DNA of 64,000 nt from Amycolatopsis pretoriensis. Its GTDB lineage: Bacteria; Actinomycetota; Actinomycetes; Mycobacteriales; Pseudonocardiaceae. The translations under genes were made by a program, and so were the position numbers. Shown in pieces: positions 1 through 8,472 of the stretch; the stretch's first letter is position 1; the number at the start of each line of letters is the position of its first letter. The stretch lies in assembly GCF_900107925.1 (NCBI RefSeq), contig NZ_FNUJ01000002.1:806001-870000 (forward strand), read 5' to 3'. The notes below the pieces were generated by a model. The model was not told the origin of the DNA. It did no database searches and saw only the letters and a list, made by a program, of their open reading frames with translations.

Positions 1-3000
1 TCGCGTTCCTCGTGACGAGGATCAGCCGCTCGCCCGCATGCTCTTGCAGCACCGCGAGTGCCCGGTTCACCGCCGTCCGCACGTCGCCGTCCGTGGTATC
101 GACTTCGACCAGGTCCGCCGGCCCCGGCACCGGCGCGGCCGGAATCCACTGTGGACGGTAAAGCATCGTGTCCCGCGGCGCCATCGGCCGCGTCGTCAAC
201 GATTCGACGCGGGCCACGGGCTTCCCGTCGTCGTCGAACAGCGCGACGCGGATGGCTCCGGCACCGAGGCGGGCACCGTGCACACGTACTCGGCGGGCTC
301 CGGGCGTGTATACCTCGACGCCGCTCCAGAGGAACGGCACGCGCGGTTCGGCCGGCCCGTCGGCGAGCGCGGCCGCGTGCACGGCCGCGTCCAGCAGGAC
401 CGGGTGCAGCGCGAACCGTCCGCCGACGTCCGGCCGCAGCTCCACCTCCGCGAAGAACTCGTCGTCACGCCGCCACAACCGTTGCACCGCCTGGAAAGCC
501 GGCCCGTAGGAATGCGCGCGATAAGTGACGTCGGTTTCCGTCACGCCGGCCGGCGGCCACTCCCCCACCCACGCGGCCGGGACGGGACCACGGGGGCGCA
601 GCCGTCCACTGGCGTGCTTCAGCCAGCCGTCGTCGGCGGGACGCCGGGCGTAGACGTCGATCCGTGGCTCGTCCACGACGACCTGGACGTGCACGTCTTC
701 CGCGTCCAGGCGCAGCGGCGCTTCGATCGTGAGCTCGTCGACGGCGGCCCCGCCGGCGTGCAGGGCCAGCTCGACGAACGCCGTCCCGGGCGCCAGGACC
801 GCTCCGCCGACGACGTGGTCGGCGAGCCACCGCCGGCCGCGGATCCCGAGCGAGCCGCCGAACACGACCCGCGGCGAGTCGGGTGCGGCCAGCGCCGGGC
901 CGAGCACGGCGTGGTCGCCGCCGGCCGGTTCCGGGGCCGGCGCGTCGAGCCAGTACCGGGTGCGCTTGAACGGGTACGTCGGCAAGGCCGTGATCCGGGC
1001 GCCGCTGCCCGCGAACGCGGCGGACCAGTCGACGCGGACCCCCGCGGTGTGCAGCGCGCCCGCCGCGTCCAGCACGCCCGCGCCCGTCATCGAGCCCGGC
1101 ACCACCGGCAGGACGTCGGTGCGGCCGAGCACCGGAGCCGGGCCGATCTCCAGCCCGACCGCGGGCCCGGCCGCGACGGCGGTGGCGAGCGCGTCGGCGA
1201 ACCGGACGGTCGTCCGGGCGTGCCGCCGCCAGTGGCCCGGATCGATCTCCTCCACCGGACGCCCGGTGACGCACGAAATGAGCGGGAGGTTCGGCCGGTG
1301 GTGGCGCAGCCCGGCGGCGATCTCGTGGAACTCGTCGAGCATCGGTTCCAGCAGCGGCGAATGGAACGCGTGGCTGACACGCAGGCGCGTCCCGCCGCCG
1401 AAGCGGGCGGCGAGCGCCGTCGTCGCCGCCTCCTCACCGGAGAGGACGACCGAACGCGGGCCGTTGACCGCGGCGATCGCGACGCCGTCGCCCGTCCAGG
1501 GCGCCACGTCCGCCTCAGCGGCCTCGACGGCGATCATCACCCCGCCGTCGGGCAACGCGGCCATGAGCCGTCCCCGCGCCGAGACGAGCGTCGCCGCGTC
1601 CTCGAGCGACAGCACCCCGGCGACGTGCGCGGCGGCGATCTCGCCGACCGAATGCCCGATCAGGACGTCCGGTCGCAGCCCCCACGACTCGACCAGCCGG
1701 TACTGCGCGACCTCGAAGGCGAACAACGCGGGTTGCGCGTGCTCGGTGCGGTCCAGCGCACCGCCCAGGTCGACGTCGCCGAGCGCCTTGAGCGCCTCGT
1801 CGAACGCCTCGGCGAACACGGGGAACCGTTCGGCCAGCTCCTCCCCCATTCCGGCCCGCTGCGCACCTTGCCCGCTGAACAGCAGCGCCAGCCGCGGTGC
1901 GCCGCGGACCGTCCGGCCGGGGACCCGCCCCTCGGCGACGGCCCGCAGAGCCCCGGGATTGCCCGCGGGCACCAGCACGCGGTGCGCGAGCGGCGTCCGG
2001 CTCGCGAGGGTGTAGGCCACGTCGACGTGGTCAGGCGTCTCCGCCAAACCGGCCGCGACCTGCCGCAGCGCTTCGTCGTCGGCCGCGCTGAGCAACCACG
2101 GCGCGGCCGGAAACCCCGGCCGCACCGGCACTTCGGGGACTGCTGCCTCCTCGAGGATCACGTGGGCGTTGGTGCCGCCGATCCCGAACGCCGACACCCC
2201 GGCCCGCCGGACGCGGTCCGCGCGCGGCCACGGCCGGGCCTCGGCCAGCAGCTCCACCCCGCCGGCCGCCCAGCCGACGTGCGGGCTCGGCTCGTCGGCG
2301 TACAACGACGGCGGCAGTTCCTCGTGCCGCAGGGCCGCCACCATCTTGATCACGCCCGCGACCCCGGCGGCGGCTTGCGTGTGTCCGATGTTGGCTTTCA
2401 CCGAGCCCAGCCGCAGCGGCTCGGCCCGGCCGCGGCCGTACGCCGCGATCAACGCCTCCGCCTCGATCGGATCGCCCAGCGCGGTCCCGGTCCCGTGGCC
2501 TTCCACGGCGTCGACGTCGGCCGCGGCCAGCCCCGCGTCCGCGAGCGCCGTCGCGATCAGCGCCTGCTGCGCGCGCCCGTTCGGCGCGGTCAGCCCGTTG
2601 GACGCGCCGTCGGCGTTCACGGCCGTGCCGCGCAGCAGCGCCAGGACGGGGTGCCCGTTCCGGCGGGCGTCGGACAGCCGCTCCAGCAGGAGGACGCCGG
2701 CGCCTTCGGACCATGCCGTGCCGTCCGCTCCGGCGGCGTAGGACCGGCACCGCCCGTCCGGGGACAGGCCGCGCTGGCGGCTGAAGGCCAGGAACGTGCG
2801 CGGGGTCGCCATCACCGTCGCCCCGCCGGCCACCGCGAGCGAGCATTCCCCGGCGCGCAGGGCTTTCGCGGCCAGGTGCAGCGCGACGAGCGACGACGAA
2901 CAAGCCGTGTCGACCGTGAGCGCCGGCCCGGTCAGGCCGAACGTGTAGGAGATCCGGCCCGAGGCCACCGCGTGCGAAGACCCGATGCCCAGCCACGCCT

Positions 3001-5074
3001 CGAATTCGTGCGCGGCGGTGAACCGGCTCGCGTAGTCCTCGTTCATCACCCCGACGAACACGCCGGTATCGCTGCCGCGCAGCGCCGTCACGTCGATCCC
3101 CGCCCGCTCGAACGCTTCCCACGACGTCTCCAGCAGCAGCCGCTGCTGCGGATCGGTCGCGAGCGCCTCCCGCGGCGAGATGCCGAACAGGCCGGCGTCG
3201 AACTCGCCGGCGCCGTCGAGGAACCCGCCTCGCCGGGTCACCGACGTCCCGATCCGGTCCGGGTCCGGGTCGTACAGCCCGGCGACGTCCCAGCCCCGGT
3301 CGGCCGGGAACTCGCTCGTCGCGTCCACCCGGCCGGCGACGAGCCGCCACAGGTCCTCCGGGGAGCGCACCCCGCCGGGGAACCGGCAGGCCATCGCGAC
3401 GATGGCGATCGGTTCGGCGGCCGGCGCCGGGTTCGCTCGCGGTGGCGCCTCCGGGCCGCCCGAGGTGAGGCGCGTCAGTTCGGCGATCACCGCGCCCGGT
3501 GTCGGGAAGTCGTAGATCAGCGAAGCCGGAACGGGTACCCCGGTCAGGGCGGTGATCCGGTACCGGAACTGCACGCCGGCCAGCGAGGACAGCCCGAGGT
3601 CGCTGAACGGCCGATCGCGCCAGCCGTCGCCGCCGTCGTGCCCGCACAAGGTGACCAGCTCGGCCCGCACCAGCGCGGTCAGGTCGGGCTGCCCGGGCGC
3701 GTCCGCCAGGGCTTTCCGCCGCGGCTTGCCCGACGCCGTCCGCGGTACCTCGCCGATCTCGAGGTAGGCCACGGGCACCTTGTGCAGGGAAAGCCGGCTC
3801 AGGCACCGGTGGCGCAGCTCCCCGGCGTCGAACCCGTCCGGGCCGGGCACGACGAACGCCACCGGCACCTCGCCGACGACGTCGTCGGGCCGCCCGGTGA
3901 CCAGCACGTCCCGCACGGACGGCGACTCCTGCAGCACGGCCTCGATCTCGGTCGGGTGGACGTTCTGGCCACCGCAGACGATCACGTCGTCGACCCGGCC
4001 GTCGAGCACGAGCTTGCCGCGGGCGAACCGGCCGGCGTCTCCCGTGCGGTACCAGCCGTCGCGCAGTGGCGACCCGGCCCGGCCGTGGTAGCCGAGCATC
4101 AGGCCCGGACCGCGGACGAGCACCTCACCGTCGTCGATCCGGACGTCCATGCCGGGTACCGGCACCAGTCCCGGCGCACCGGGGACCTCGACGGCGACCT
4201 TCCCGCCCGTCTCGGTGCTGCCGTAGCCGTCGACGACCGGGACGCCGAACAGGTCCTGGACCGCCGCCCGGGTCGCCGGCGTGCACGGCGCTCCCCCGGA
4301 CAGGCACAACCGCGCCGCTCCGATCCGGCCGTCGACCTCCTGGCGGAGCCGCAGGTAGACAGCGGGAACGCCGCCGACCACGCAGCCCGGGTACCGCGTG
4401 ATCAGGTCCGGGGCGAGGCCGTCGGCGAGCCGGGTGTGCGAGCCGAGCGCGATGGTCGCCACGAAGGCGAGCGAGAGGGCGTAGGCGTGGTGTGTCGGCA
4501 ACGGCCACAGCAGCGTGTCGTCGCGGCCGATCCCGAAGATCGGGGCATAGGCGGCGGCCGTCGACCACAGCATCGCGCGCTGCGAGAGCAGCACGCCCTT
4601 CGGCCGGCCGGTGGTGCCGGAGGTGTAGAGCAGCCAGGCCGCTTCGTCGAGGCCGAGGTCGTCCCGCAGGGTTCCCGCGTCTGCCCGTGGCGGGTCTTCG
4701 ACGAGCAGGACGCGCAGGCCGAGCCGGGCGACGAGATCGGCGTAGCGGGCTTCGGTGACGACGACCGTCGCACCGGAGTCCTCGACGAGGTGCGCGAGTT
4801 CGGCCTCGGTCGAGCGGACGCTCACCGGCACCCCGACGGCCGCGGCCCGCAGCACCGCGACCAGCGCGACGGCGAACTCCACCCGGCTGCCGACGAGGAC
4901 CAGCACCCGATCCCCGCGCGTCACCCCGAGCCCGGCGGCCAGATCGCAGCTGGCGCTCGCGAGCTGCCCGTAGGTCAGGGTTCGCTGATCGTCGGAATAC
5001 GCGAGCCGCTCGGCGGGGTGCGACAGCAGTGCCGCCGTCAGCGGGCGGATGAGCTCGGTCCGGATTTCCTCCAC
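1..5074 (-). CDS. Modular type I polyketide synthase with AMP-ligase loading domain (3' end outside window)
   Basis: This is the first ~1690 residues of a loading-plus-extension PKS. The order is AMP-dependent acyl ligase (about 1-455, with TSGTTGRPKG near 150 and a PRTASGKPRRK C-terminal loop), acyl carrier protein (465-535), ketosynthase (552-975, TACSSS Cys near 721, EGHGTG and NIGHTQ His motifs), acyltransferase (1080-1370), dehydratase (HxxxGxxxxP present, HPVLLDAAVH Asp motif) and the start of a ketoreductase structural region. GHSVGEIAAAH and HAFHSP in the acyltransferase indicate malonyl-CoA. The ligase should activate a free carboxylic acid starter and load it on the adjacent ACP. 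The ACP attachment motif is GLSSL rather than the usual GxDSL. The GTG start at 5074 is the best in-frame choice but lacks a good ribosome binding site. The starter acid and product cannot be read from the sequence. Confidence 0.93.
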   Translation of the reverse strand, partial: MEEIRTELIRPLTAALLSHPAERLAYSDDQRTLTYGQLASASCDLAAGLGVTRGDRVLVLVGSRVEFAVALVAVLRAAAVGVPVSVRSTEAELAHLVEDSGATVVVTEARYADLVARLGLRVLLVEDPPRADAGTLRDDLGLDEAAWLLYTSGTTGRPKGVLLSQRAMLWSTAAAYAPIFGIGRDDTLLWPLPTHHAYALSLAFVATIALGSHTRLADGLAPDLITRYPGCVVGGVPAVYLRLRQEVDGRIGAARLCLSGGAPCTPATRAAVQDLFGVPVVDGYGSTETGGKVAVEVPGAPGLVPVPGMDVRIDDGEVLVRGPGLMLGYHGRAGSPLRDGWYRTGDAGRFARGKLVLDGRVDDVIVCGGQNVHPTEIEAVLQESPSVRDVLVTGRPDDVVGEVPVAFVVPGPDGFDAGELRHRCLSRLSLHKVPVAYLEIGEVPRTASGKPRRKALADAPGQPDLTALVRAELVTLCGHDGGDGWRDRPFSDLGLSSLAGVQFRYRITALTGVPVPASLIYDFPTPGAVIAELTRLTSGGPEAPPRANPAPAAEPIAIVAMACRFPGGVRSPEDLWRLVAGRVDATSEFPADRGWDVAGLYDPDPDRIGTSVTRRGGFLDGAGEFDAGLFGISPREALATDPQQRLLLETSWEAFERAGIDVTALRGSDTGVFVGVMNEDYASRFTAAHEFEAWLGIGSSHAVASGRISYTFGLTGPALTVDTACSSSLVALHLAAKALRAGECSLAVAGGATVMATPRTFLAFSRQRGLSPDGRCRSYAAGADGTAWSEGAGVLLLERLSDARRNGHPVLALLRGTAVNADGASNGLTAPNGRAQQALIATALADAGLAAADVDAVEGHGTGTALGDPIEAEALIAAYGRGRAEPLRLGSVKANIGHTQAAAGVAGVIKMVAALRHEELPPSLYADEPSPHVGWAAGGVELLAEARPWPRADRVRRAGVSAFGIGGTNAHVILEEAAVPEVPVRPGFPAAPWLLSAADDEALRQVAAGLAETPDHVDVAYTLASRTPLAHRVLVPAGNPGALRAVAEGRVPGRTVRGAPRLALLFSGQGAQRAGMGEELAERFPVFAEAFDEALKALGDVDLGGALDRTEHAQPALFAFEVAQYRLVESWGLRPDVLIGHSVGEIAAAHVAGVLSLEDAATLVSARGRLMAALPDGGVMIAVEAAEADVAPWTGDGVAIAAVNGPRSVVLSGEEAATTALAARFGGGTRLRVSHAFHSPLLEPMLDEFHEIAAGLRHHRPNLPLISCVTGRPVEEIDPGHWRRHARTTVRFADALATAVAAGPAVGLEIGPAPVLGRTDVLPVVPGSMTGAGVLDAAGALHTAGVRVDWSAAFAGSGARITALPTYPFKRTRYWLDAPAPEPAGGDHAVLGPALAAPDSPRVVFGGSLGIRGRRWLADHVVGGAVLAPGTAFVELALHAGGAAVDELTIEAPLRLDAEDVHVQVVVDEPRIDVYARRPADDGWLKHASGRLRPRGPVPAAWVGEWPPAGVTETDVTYRAHSYGPAFQAVQRLWRRDDEFFAEVELRPDVGGRFALHPVLLDAAVHAAALADGPAEPRVPFLWSGVEVYTPGARRVRVHGARLGAGAIRVALFDDDGKPVARVESLTTRPMAPRDTMLYRPQWIPAAPVPGPADLVEVDTTDGDVRTAVNRALAVLQEHAGERLILVTRNA

Positions 5075-5114
5075 TGAACCGGGTATACCGCAATCACGCC
5101 GGCTGTGGGGGGGC

Positions 5115-5552
5115 TCAGCGGGTCAAGCCGTTGAGCACCTCGGTCAGCTGCCGTTCGGTGTCGTCGCCCAGCTTTTCGAACACCACTTTGCCCAGCGGGG
5201 CCGCGAGCTTCGCCACGCCCTTGAACTCGAGCTCGTTGGTGTAGGTGATGCTCGACCCGGTCCCGCTCGGCACGACCTCGATCGTCTCGGTGGACGTGGC
5301 GGTGTCGTTGCGCCCCACCAGCACGACCCGGTCGTCGGTGAGCTGCTCCAGCGTGTAGGTCAGCTCGGTGCCGATCCCCGCGATCTTCGACGTGTTGTGC
5401 CACGACGAGCCGACCCGGACCGGGCCCGGATCCTCGCGGACGCAACGCTGCGTGCCCGGGTCCCACTGCTCGGCGTGGCCGAAGTCCGCCAGGTAGGGGA
5501 CGACGACGTCCGGAGCGGGGTCGACGGCGAACGTACGGGAAACAGTGGTCAC
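5115..5552 (-). CDS. SRPBCC family protein (polyketide cyclase/dehydrase-like fold)
   Basis: A 145-residue protein of the START/Bet v 1-like SRPBCC superfamily. The N-terminal strand MTTVSRTFAVDPAPDVVVPYL, the HAEQWDPGTQ helix region and the C-terminal long helix around EKLGDDTERQLTEVL are typical. These proteins bind small hydrophobic ligands in a helix-grip cavity and some act as polyketide cyclases. It lies 40 bp upstream of the PKS on the same strand, so it could be co-transcribed, but many general SRPBCC proteins look the same. I infer no specific reaction. The start is ATG-equivalent GTG at 5552 just downstream of an AGGAAGGGA-like purine stretch. Confidence 0.8.
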   Translation of the reverse strand: MTTVSRTFAVDPAPDVVVPYLADFGHAEQWDPGTQRCVREDPGPVRVGSSWHNTSKIAGIGTELTYTLEQLTDDRVVLVGRNDTATSTETIEVVPSGTGSSITYTNELEFKGVAKLAAPLGKVVFEKLGDDTERQLTEVLNGLTR

Positions 5553-5821
5553 GGGCGCGGTCCCTTCCTCGATCTCGGCGTCCGGTTACCCGGACCGGGC
5601 CGTCCTACACGCCTTACCGAACCCGGACACAGCGCTGACGCGGTTCGGTCGTGACCGTCCTAGCGTGCGGACATGGCTCACCGGACAGTTGTTCTCCTGA
5701 CCGCGGCACTGGCCTCGACCGCGGTGGCGTGCAGCCCGGCCGCAAGACCGCGCGTCCGTATCTGCTGCGCGCACTGATCCGATGTGGAACCGGACCGGAG
5801 CCGGCGGCAGCCACGTGACCG

Positions 5822-7114
5822 TCAGCCGAGCACGAAGTAGCGCAACCACAGGTACGGCGCCGCGATCAGCACGGTCAGCAGCGTCACCTGGGCGCCCTTG
5901 CGAGTGAACTCCCAGAACGAGATCGGGCTGCCCGACCGCGCCGCGATGCCGAGCATCACCACGTTGGCACTCGCGCCGATCGCCGTCATGTTGCCGCCGA
6001 AGTCCGCGCCCAGGGCCAGTGACCACCACAGCGCCTCCGAGTGCGCCGGATCCGGGATGTCCTGGGTGAGCGCGAGGACGAGCGGGCTCATCGTCGCGAC
6101 GTACGGGATGTTGTCGATGACCCCGGACAGCAGCGTCGAGACCACGAGGATCAGCATCACCGCGAAGAGCGCGTCGCCGCCGGTGGCGTCCGCGGCCAGC
6201 TTCGCCAGGTCGCCGATGACGCCGGTCTTGACCAGCGCGCCGATCATCACGAACAGCCCGGCGAAGAACAGCAGCGTCTCCCACTCGACCCCGGCCAGGT
6301 AGTCCTTCGGCTCGGCCCGCGAAATCAGGACCAGCACCCCGGCGCCGAGCAACGCCACCACCGACGGCTCGAGGTGGAACACCGAGTGACCCACGAAGCC
6401 GGTGAACACCGCGAGCAGCACGACTCCCGACTTGACCAGCAGCCCGCGGTCGCGGATCGCCTCCCGCTCGTTCAGCCGCATCACGTCGGCCACCCGCGCC
6501 GGGTCGACCGCGAACGACCCGCGGAACACCCAGCGCAGCGCGAGGACGAAGGCCAGCAGCTCGATCGCGACGACCGGGGCCAGGTTGAGCAGGAAGTCGT
6601 TGAACGACAGCCCCGCCCGGCTGCCGATGATGATGTTCGGCGGATCGCCGATCAGCGTCGCCGTGCCACCGATGTTCGAGGCCAGCACCTCGGCGATGAG
6701 GAACGGCGTCGGCTTGATGTCGAGCCGGTCGCAGACCAGCAGGGTCACCGGCGCGATCAGCAGCACGGTCGTGACGTTGTCCAGGAACGCCGACGCGACC
6801 GCCGTGATCAGCACCAGCAGCACCATGATCCGCAGCGGCGAGCCCTTGGCGCGCTTGGCCGCCCAGATCGCCAGGAACTCGAACACGCCGGTCCGCCGCA
6901 GCACGCCGACGATGATCATCATGCCCAGAAGCAGGAAGACGACGTCCCAGTCGATGCCGGTGTCGTGGGAGTAGAACGCGTCCTCCGCGCCGGTCACCCC
7001 GAGCGCGAGCACGACCCCGGCGCCGGCCAGGGCGGCCACCATCTTGGGGATCTTCTCGGTGGCGATGAAGACGTAGGCGACCGCGAACACCGCGACCGCG
7101 ATGACCGCACTCAC
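5822..7114 (-). CDS. ArsB/NhaD-type ion transporter (IT superfamily permease)
   Basis: A 430-residue polytopic membrane protein with about 11 hydrophobic segments. Two inverted-repeat halves are visible, each with an [15 protein letters not shown] or [15 protein letters not shown] type re-entrant loop; these loops define the ion transporter superfamily (ArsB arsenite permease, NhaD Na+/H+ antiporter, citrate carriers). The sequence [15 protein letters not shown] is also characteristic. Substrate (arsenite, sodium or an organic anion) cannot be decided from sequence; no arsR or arsC gene is nearby. The GTG start is 16 bp after the stop of the CBS-domain gene, so the two are probably one operon. 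Confidence 0.85.
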   Translation of the reverse strand: MSAVIAVAVFAVAYVFIATEKIPKMVAALAGAGVVLALGVTGAEDAFYSHDTGIDWDVVFLLLGMMIIVGVLRRTGVFEFLAIWAAKRAKGSPLRIMVLLVLITAVASAFLDNVTTVLLIAPVTLLVCDRLDIKPTPFLIAEVLASNIGGTATLIGDPPNIIIGSRAGLSFNDFLLNLAPVVAIELLAFVLALRWVFRGSFAVDPARVADVMRLNEREAIRDRGLLVKSGVVLLAVFTGFVGHSVFHLEPSVVALLGAGVLVLISRAEPKDYLAGVEWETLLFFAGLFVMIGALVKTGVIGDLAKLAADATGGDALFAVMLILVVSTLLSGVIDNIPYVATMSPLVLALTQDIPDPAHSEALWWSLALGADFGGNMTAIGASANVVMLGIAARSGSPISFWEFTRKGAQVTLLTVLIAAPYLWLRYFVLG

Positions 7115-7130
7115 CGGGCCGCTCCGGTGG

Positions 7131-7574
7131 TCAGCGCGTGAGCGCCAGCTCCAGCAACCGCGACGCCGAGATCACCCCGAGCAGCCGCTTGTCCTCCATG
7201 ACCGCGACCAGCGGGCAGCGCAGGCGGGCCATGATCGCCGCGACCTCCACGATCGTGTCGTCGCCCTGCACCCGAGGCAGTTCCGATGGCTTCTCGGGCA
7301 GCAGCGACCGGACGGTCTTGCCCCCCAGCTTGTCCGCGACCCGGTCGGCCATCGACTCGTCCAGCACCCCGGCCAGCGACGGGTCGTCCTGCACGTACCG
7401 CGGCACCAGGAACTGCACGACCTGCGACGCCGGCAGGATCGAACACGGGCACCCCGAGGCGTCGGTCACCACGATGCCCGGCAGGCGCCGCTCGGCCAGC
7501 AGCTTCGCCGCGGCGAGCGCGTCGGAGTCCAGGTCCACGACCGGGTAGTCCTCGGCCATCTCCACAGCGTGCAT
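7131..7574 (-). CDS. CBS-domain protein
   Basis: About 147 residues containing two CBS motifs: [29 protein letters not shown] near the start and [33 protein letters not shown] at the end. CBS pairs bind adenosyl ligands and often gate transporters or enzymes. It sits immediately upstream of the ArsB/NhaD-like permease on the same strand, so a regulatory role on that transporter is a reasonable inference. The open frame extends further upstream to 7754, but that part is compositionally shadow-like; ATG at 7574 (MHAVEM) fits the domain boundary and follows GGGTGG closely. Confidence 0.75.
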   Translation of the reverse strand: MHAVEMAEDYPVVDLDSDALAAAKLLAERRLPGIVVTDASGCPCSILPASQVVQFLVPRYVQDDPSLAGVLDESMADRVADKLGGKTVRSLLPEKPSELPRVQGDDTIVEVAAIMARLRCPLVAVMEDKRLLGVISASRLLELALTR

Positions 7575-7968
7575 CCACCCAGCGTACGGCCGACCGGCCG
7601 GGCGCGCGGCACTCCTGACGGTGTCCCGACGGCCGGGCGTCGGTGGGAGCCGGTGCGAGCGCCATGAAAATCCGTCCTCGAGTCGCCTCCTCCGCCCGCC
7701 ACGGGCGAAGGGCCGACCAGACTTCCCGGCACACCACGCGTAAAGATGCCGCAAAGATCCGCCCGGGGCAAACCGGCGGCTTCGGTCCCTCGTGGTCGCC
7801 GAGGCCGAGCAGGTGCTCCTCGAGAAACTCGCGGTGTCCCCGCGTCCGGCCGGCGCCCGAAAACGTCAGCGAAGCGCAGGCAGGGCAGCGCGACGTTCGC
7901 GCTGGCTGACGACCCTGTCGTGGGCGTCAGCGACAAGGAGATCGCGCTCGATGTGTCGGTCAGGCGCG
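7575..7968. other. Intergenic region, no gene recognised
   Basis: About 390 bases between the CBS gene and the end of the oxidoreductase genes. Open frames here have no recognisable domain and no convincing ribosome binding site. It must contain the minus-strand promoter for the CBS-permease pair and probably the terminator of the rubber operon, but I could not assign either. Confidence 0.5.
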
Positions 7969-8457
7969 TCACCCTGTACCCTGCATCGCGCGCGCCCCGG
8001 CTCTGATCGCCTCGCGGATCCGGACGTAGGTGCCGCAGCGGCAGATGTTGCGCAGTCCGTCGAGGTCTTCGTCGGTGACCTCACGTCCTTCCTCGCGGAC
8101 GCGGCGGACCAAGGCGACCGCGGCCATGATCTGCCCCGGCTGGCAGTAACCGCACTGGGCCACGTCCCGGTCGAGCCAGGCCTGCTGCATCGGATGCAAT
8201 TCGGCGCCGGCGGTGGCCGGCAGCCCTTCGATCGTGGTGACTTCGTCGGCCGGCCCCAGCTCCCCGACCGGGATGGCGCAGGGGTTCACCGCCTTGCCGT
8301 TGAGGTGACTGGTGCACGCCTTGCAGACGTTGATCCCGCACCCGTACTTCGGTCCGGTGACGCCGAGGACGTCCCGCAGGACCCACAACAGCCGCACGTC
8401 ATCGGGCACATCGACCACGACCTCCTCGCCGTTGACACGGAATCTGCGCTCGGGCAA
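7969..8457 (-). CDS. oxiA: [2Fe-2S] subunit of molybdenum aldehyde/isoquinoline-type oxidoreductase
   Basis: A 162-residue small subunit of the xanthine oxidase family. The N-terminal plant-type ferredoxin motif GPKYGCGINVCKACTSHLNG and the second cluster motif CGYCQPGQ...CRCGTY are intact, giving the two [2Fe-2S] centres that carry electrons from the molybdenum site. It lies 15 bp after the large subunit gene. The order large then small subunit downstream of lcp matches oxiB-oxiA of the Streptomyces K30 rubber locus, where the enzyme oxidises the aldehydes released by Lcp. The symbol rests on that synteny and on the IorA-like domain pattern. Confidence 0.85.
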   Translation of the reverse strand: MPERRFRVNGEEVVVDVPDDVRLLWVLRDVLGVTGPKYGCGINVCKACTSHLNGKAVNPCAIPVGELGPADEVTTIEGLPATAGAELHPMQQAWLDRDVAQCGYCQPGQIMAAVALVRRVREEGREVTDEDLDGLRNICRCGTYVRIREAIRAGARAMQGTG

Positions 8458-8472
8458 AGCGTCCTCCTGATC

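Noticed and set aside
2031..3806. 591-residue minus-strand frame in the PKS
   Set aside because: Out of frame with KS/ACP motifs; low-complexity shadow.
38..5077. A 1679-codon open frame on the plus strand over the PKS region
   Set aside because: Arg/Gly/Pro-rich antisense frame with no domains; the minus strand encodes a full set of PKS motifs.
5673..5777. 34-codon plus-strand ORF with hydrophobic start and CC near the end, like a small lipoprotein or Cys leader peptide
   Set aside because: No ribosome binding site and no plus-strand gene follows for it to regulate; too short to judge.
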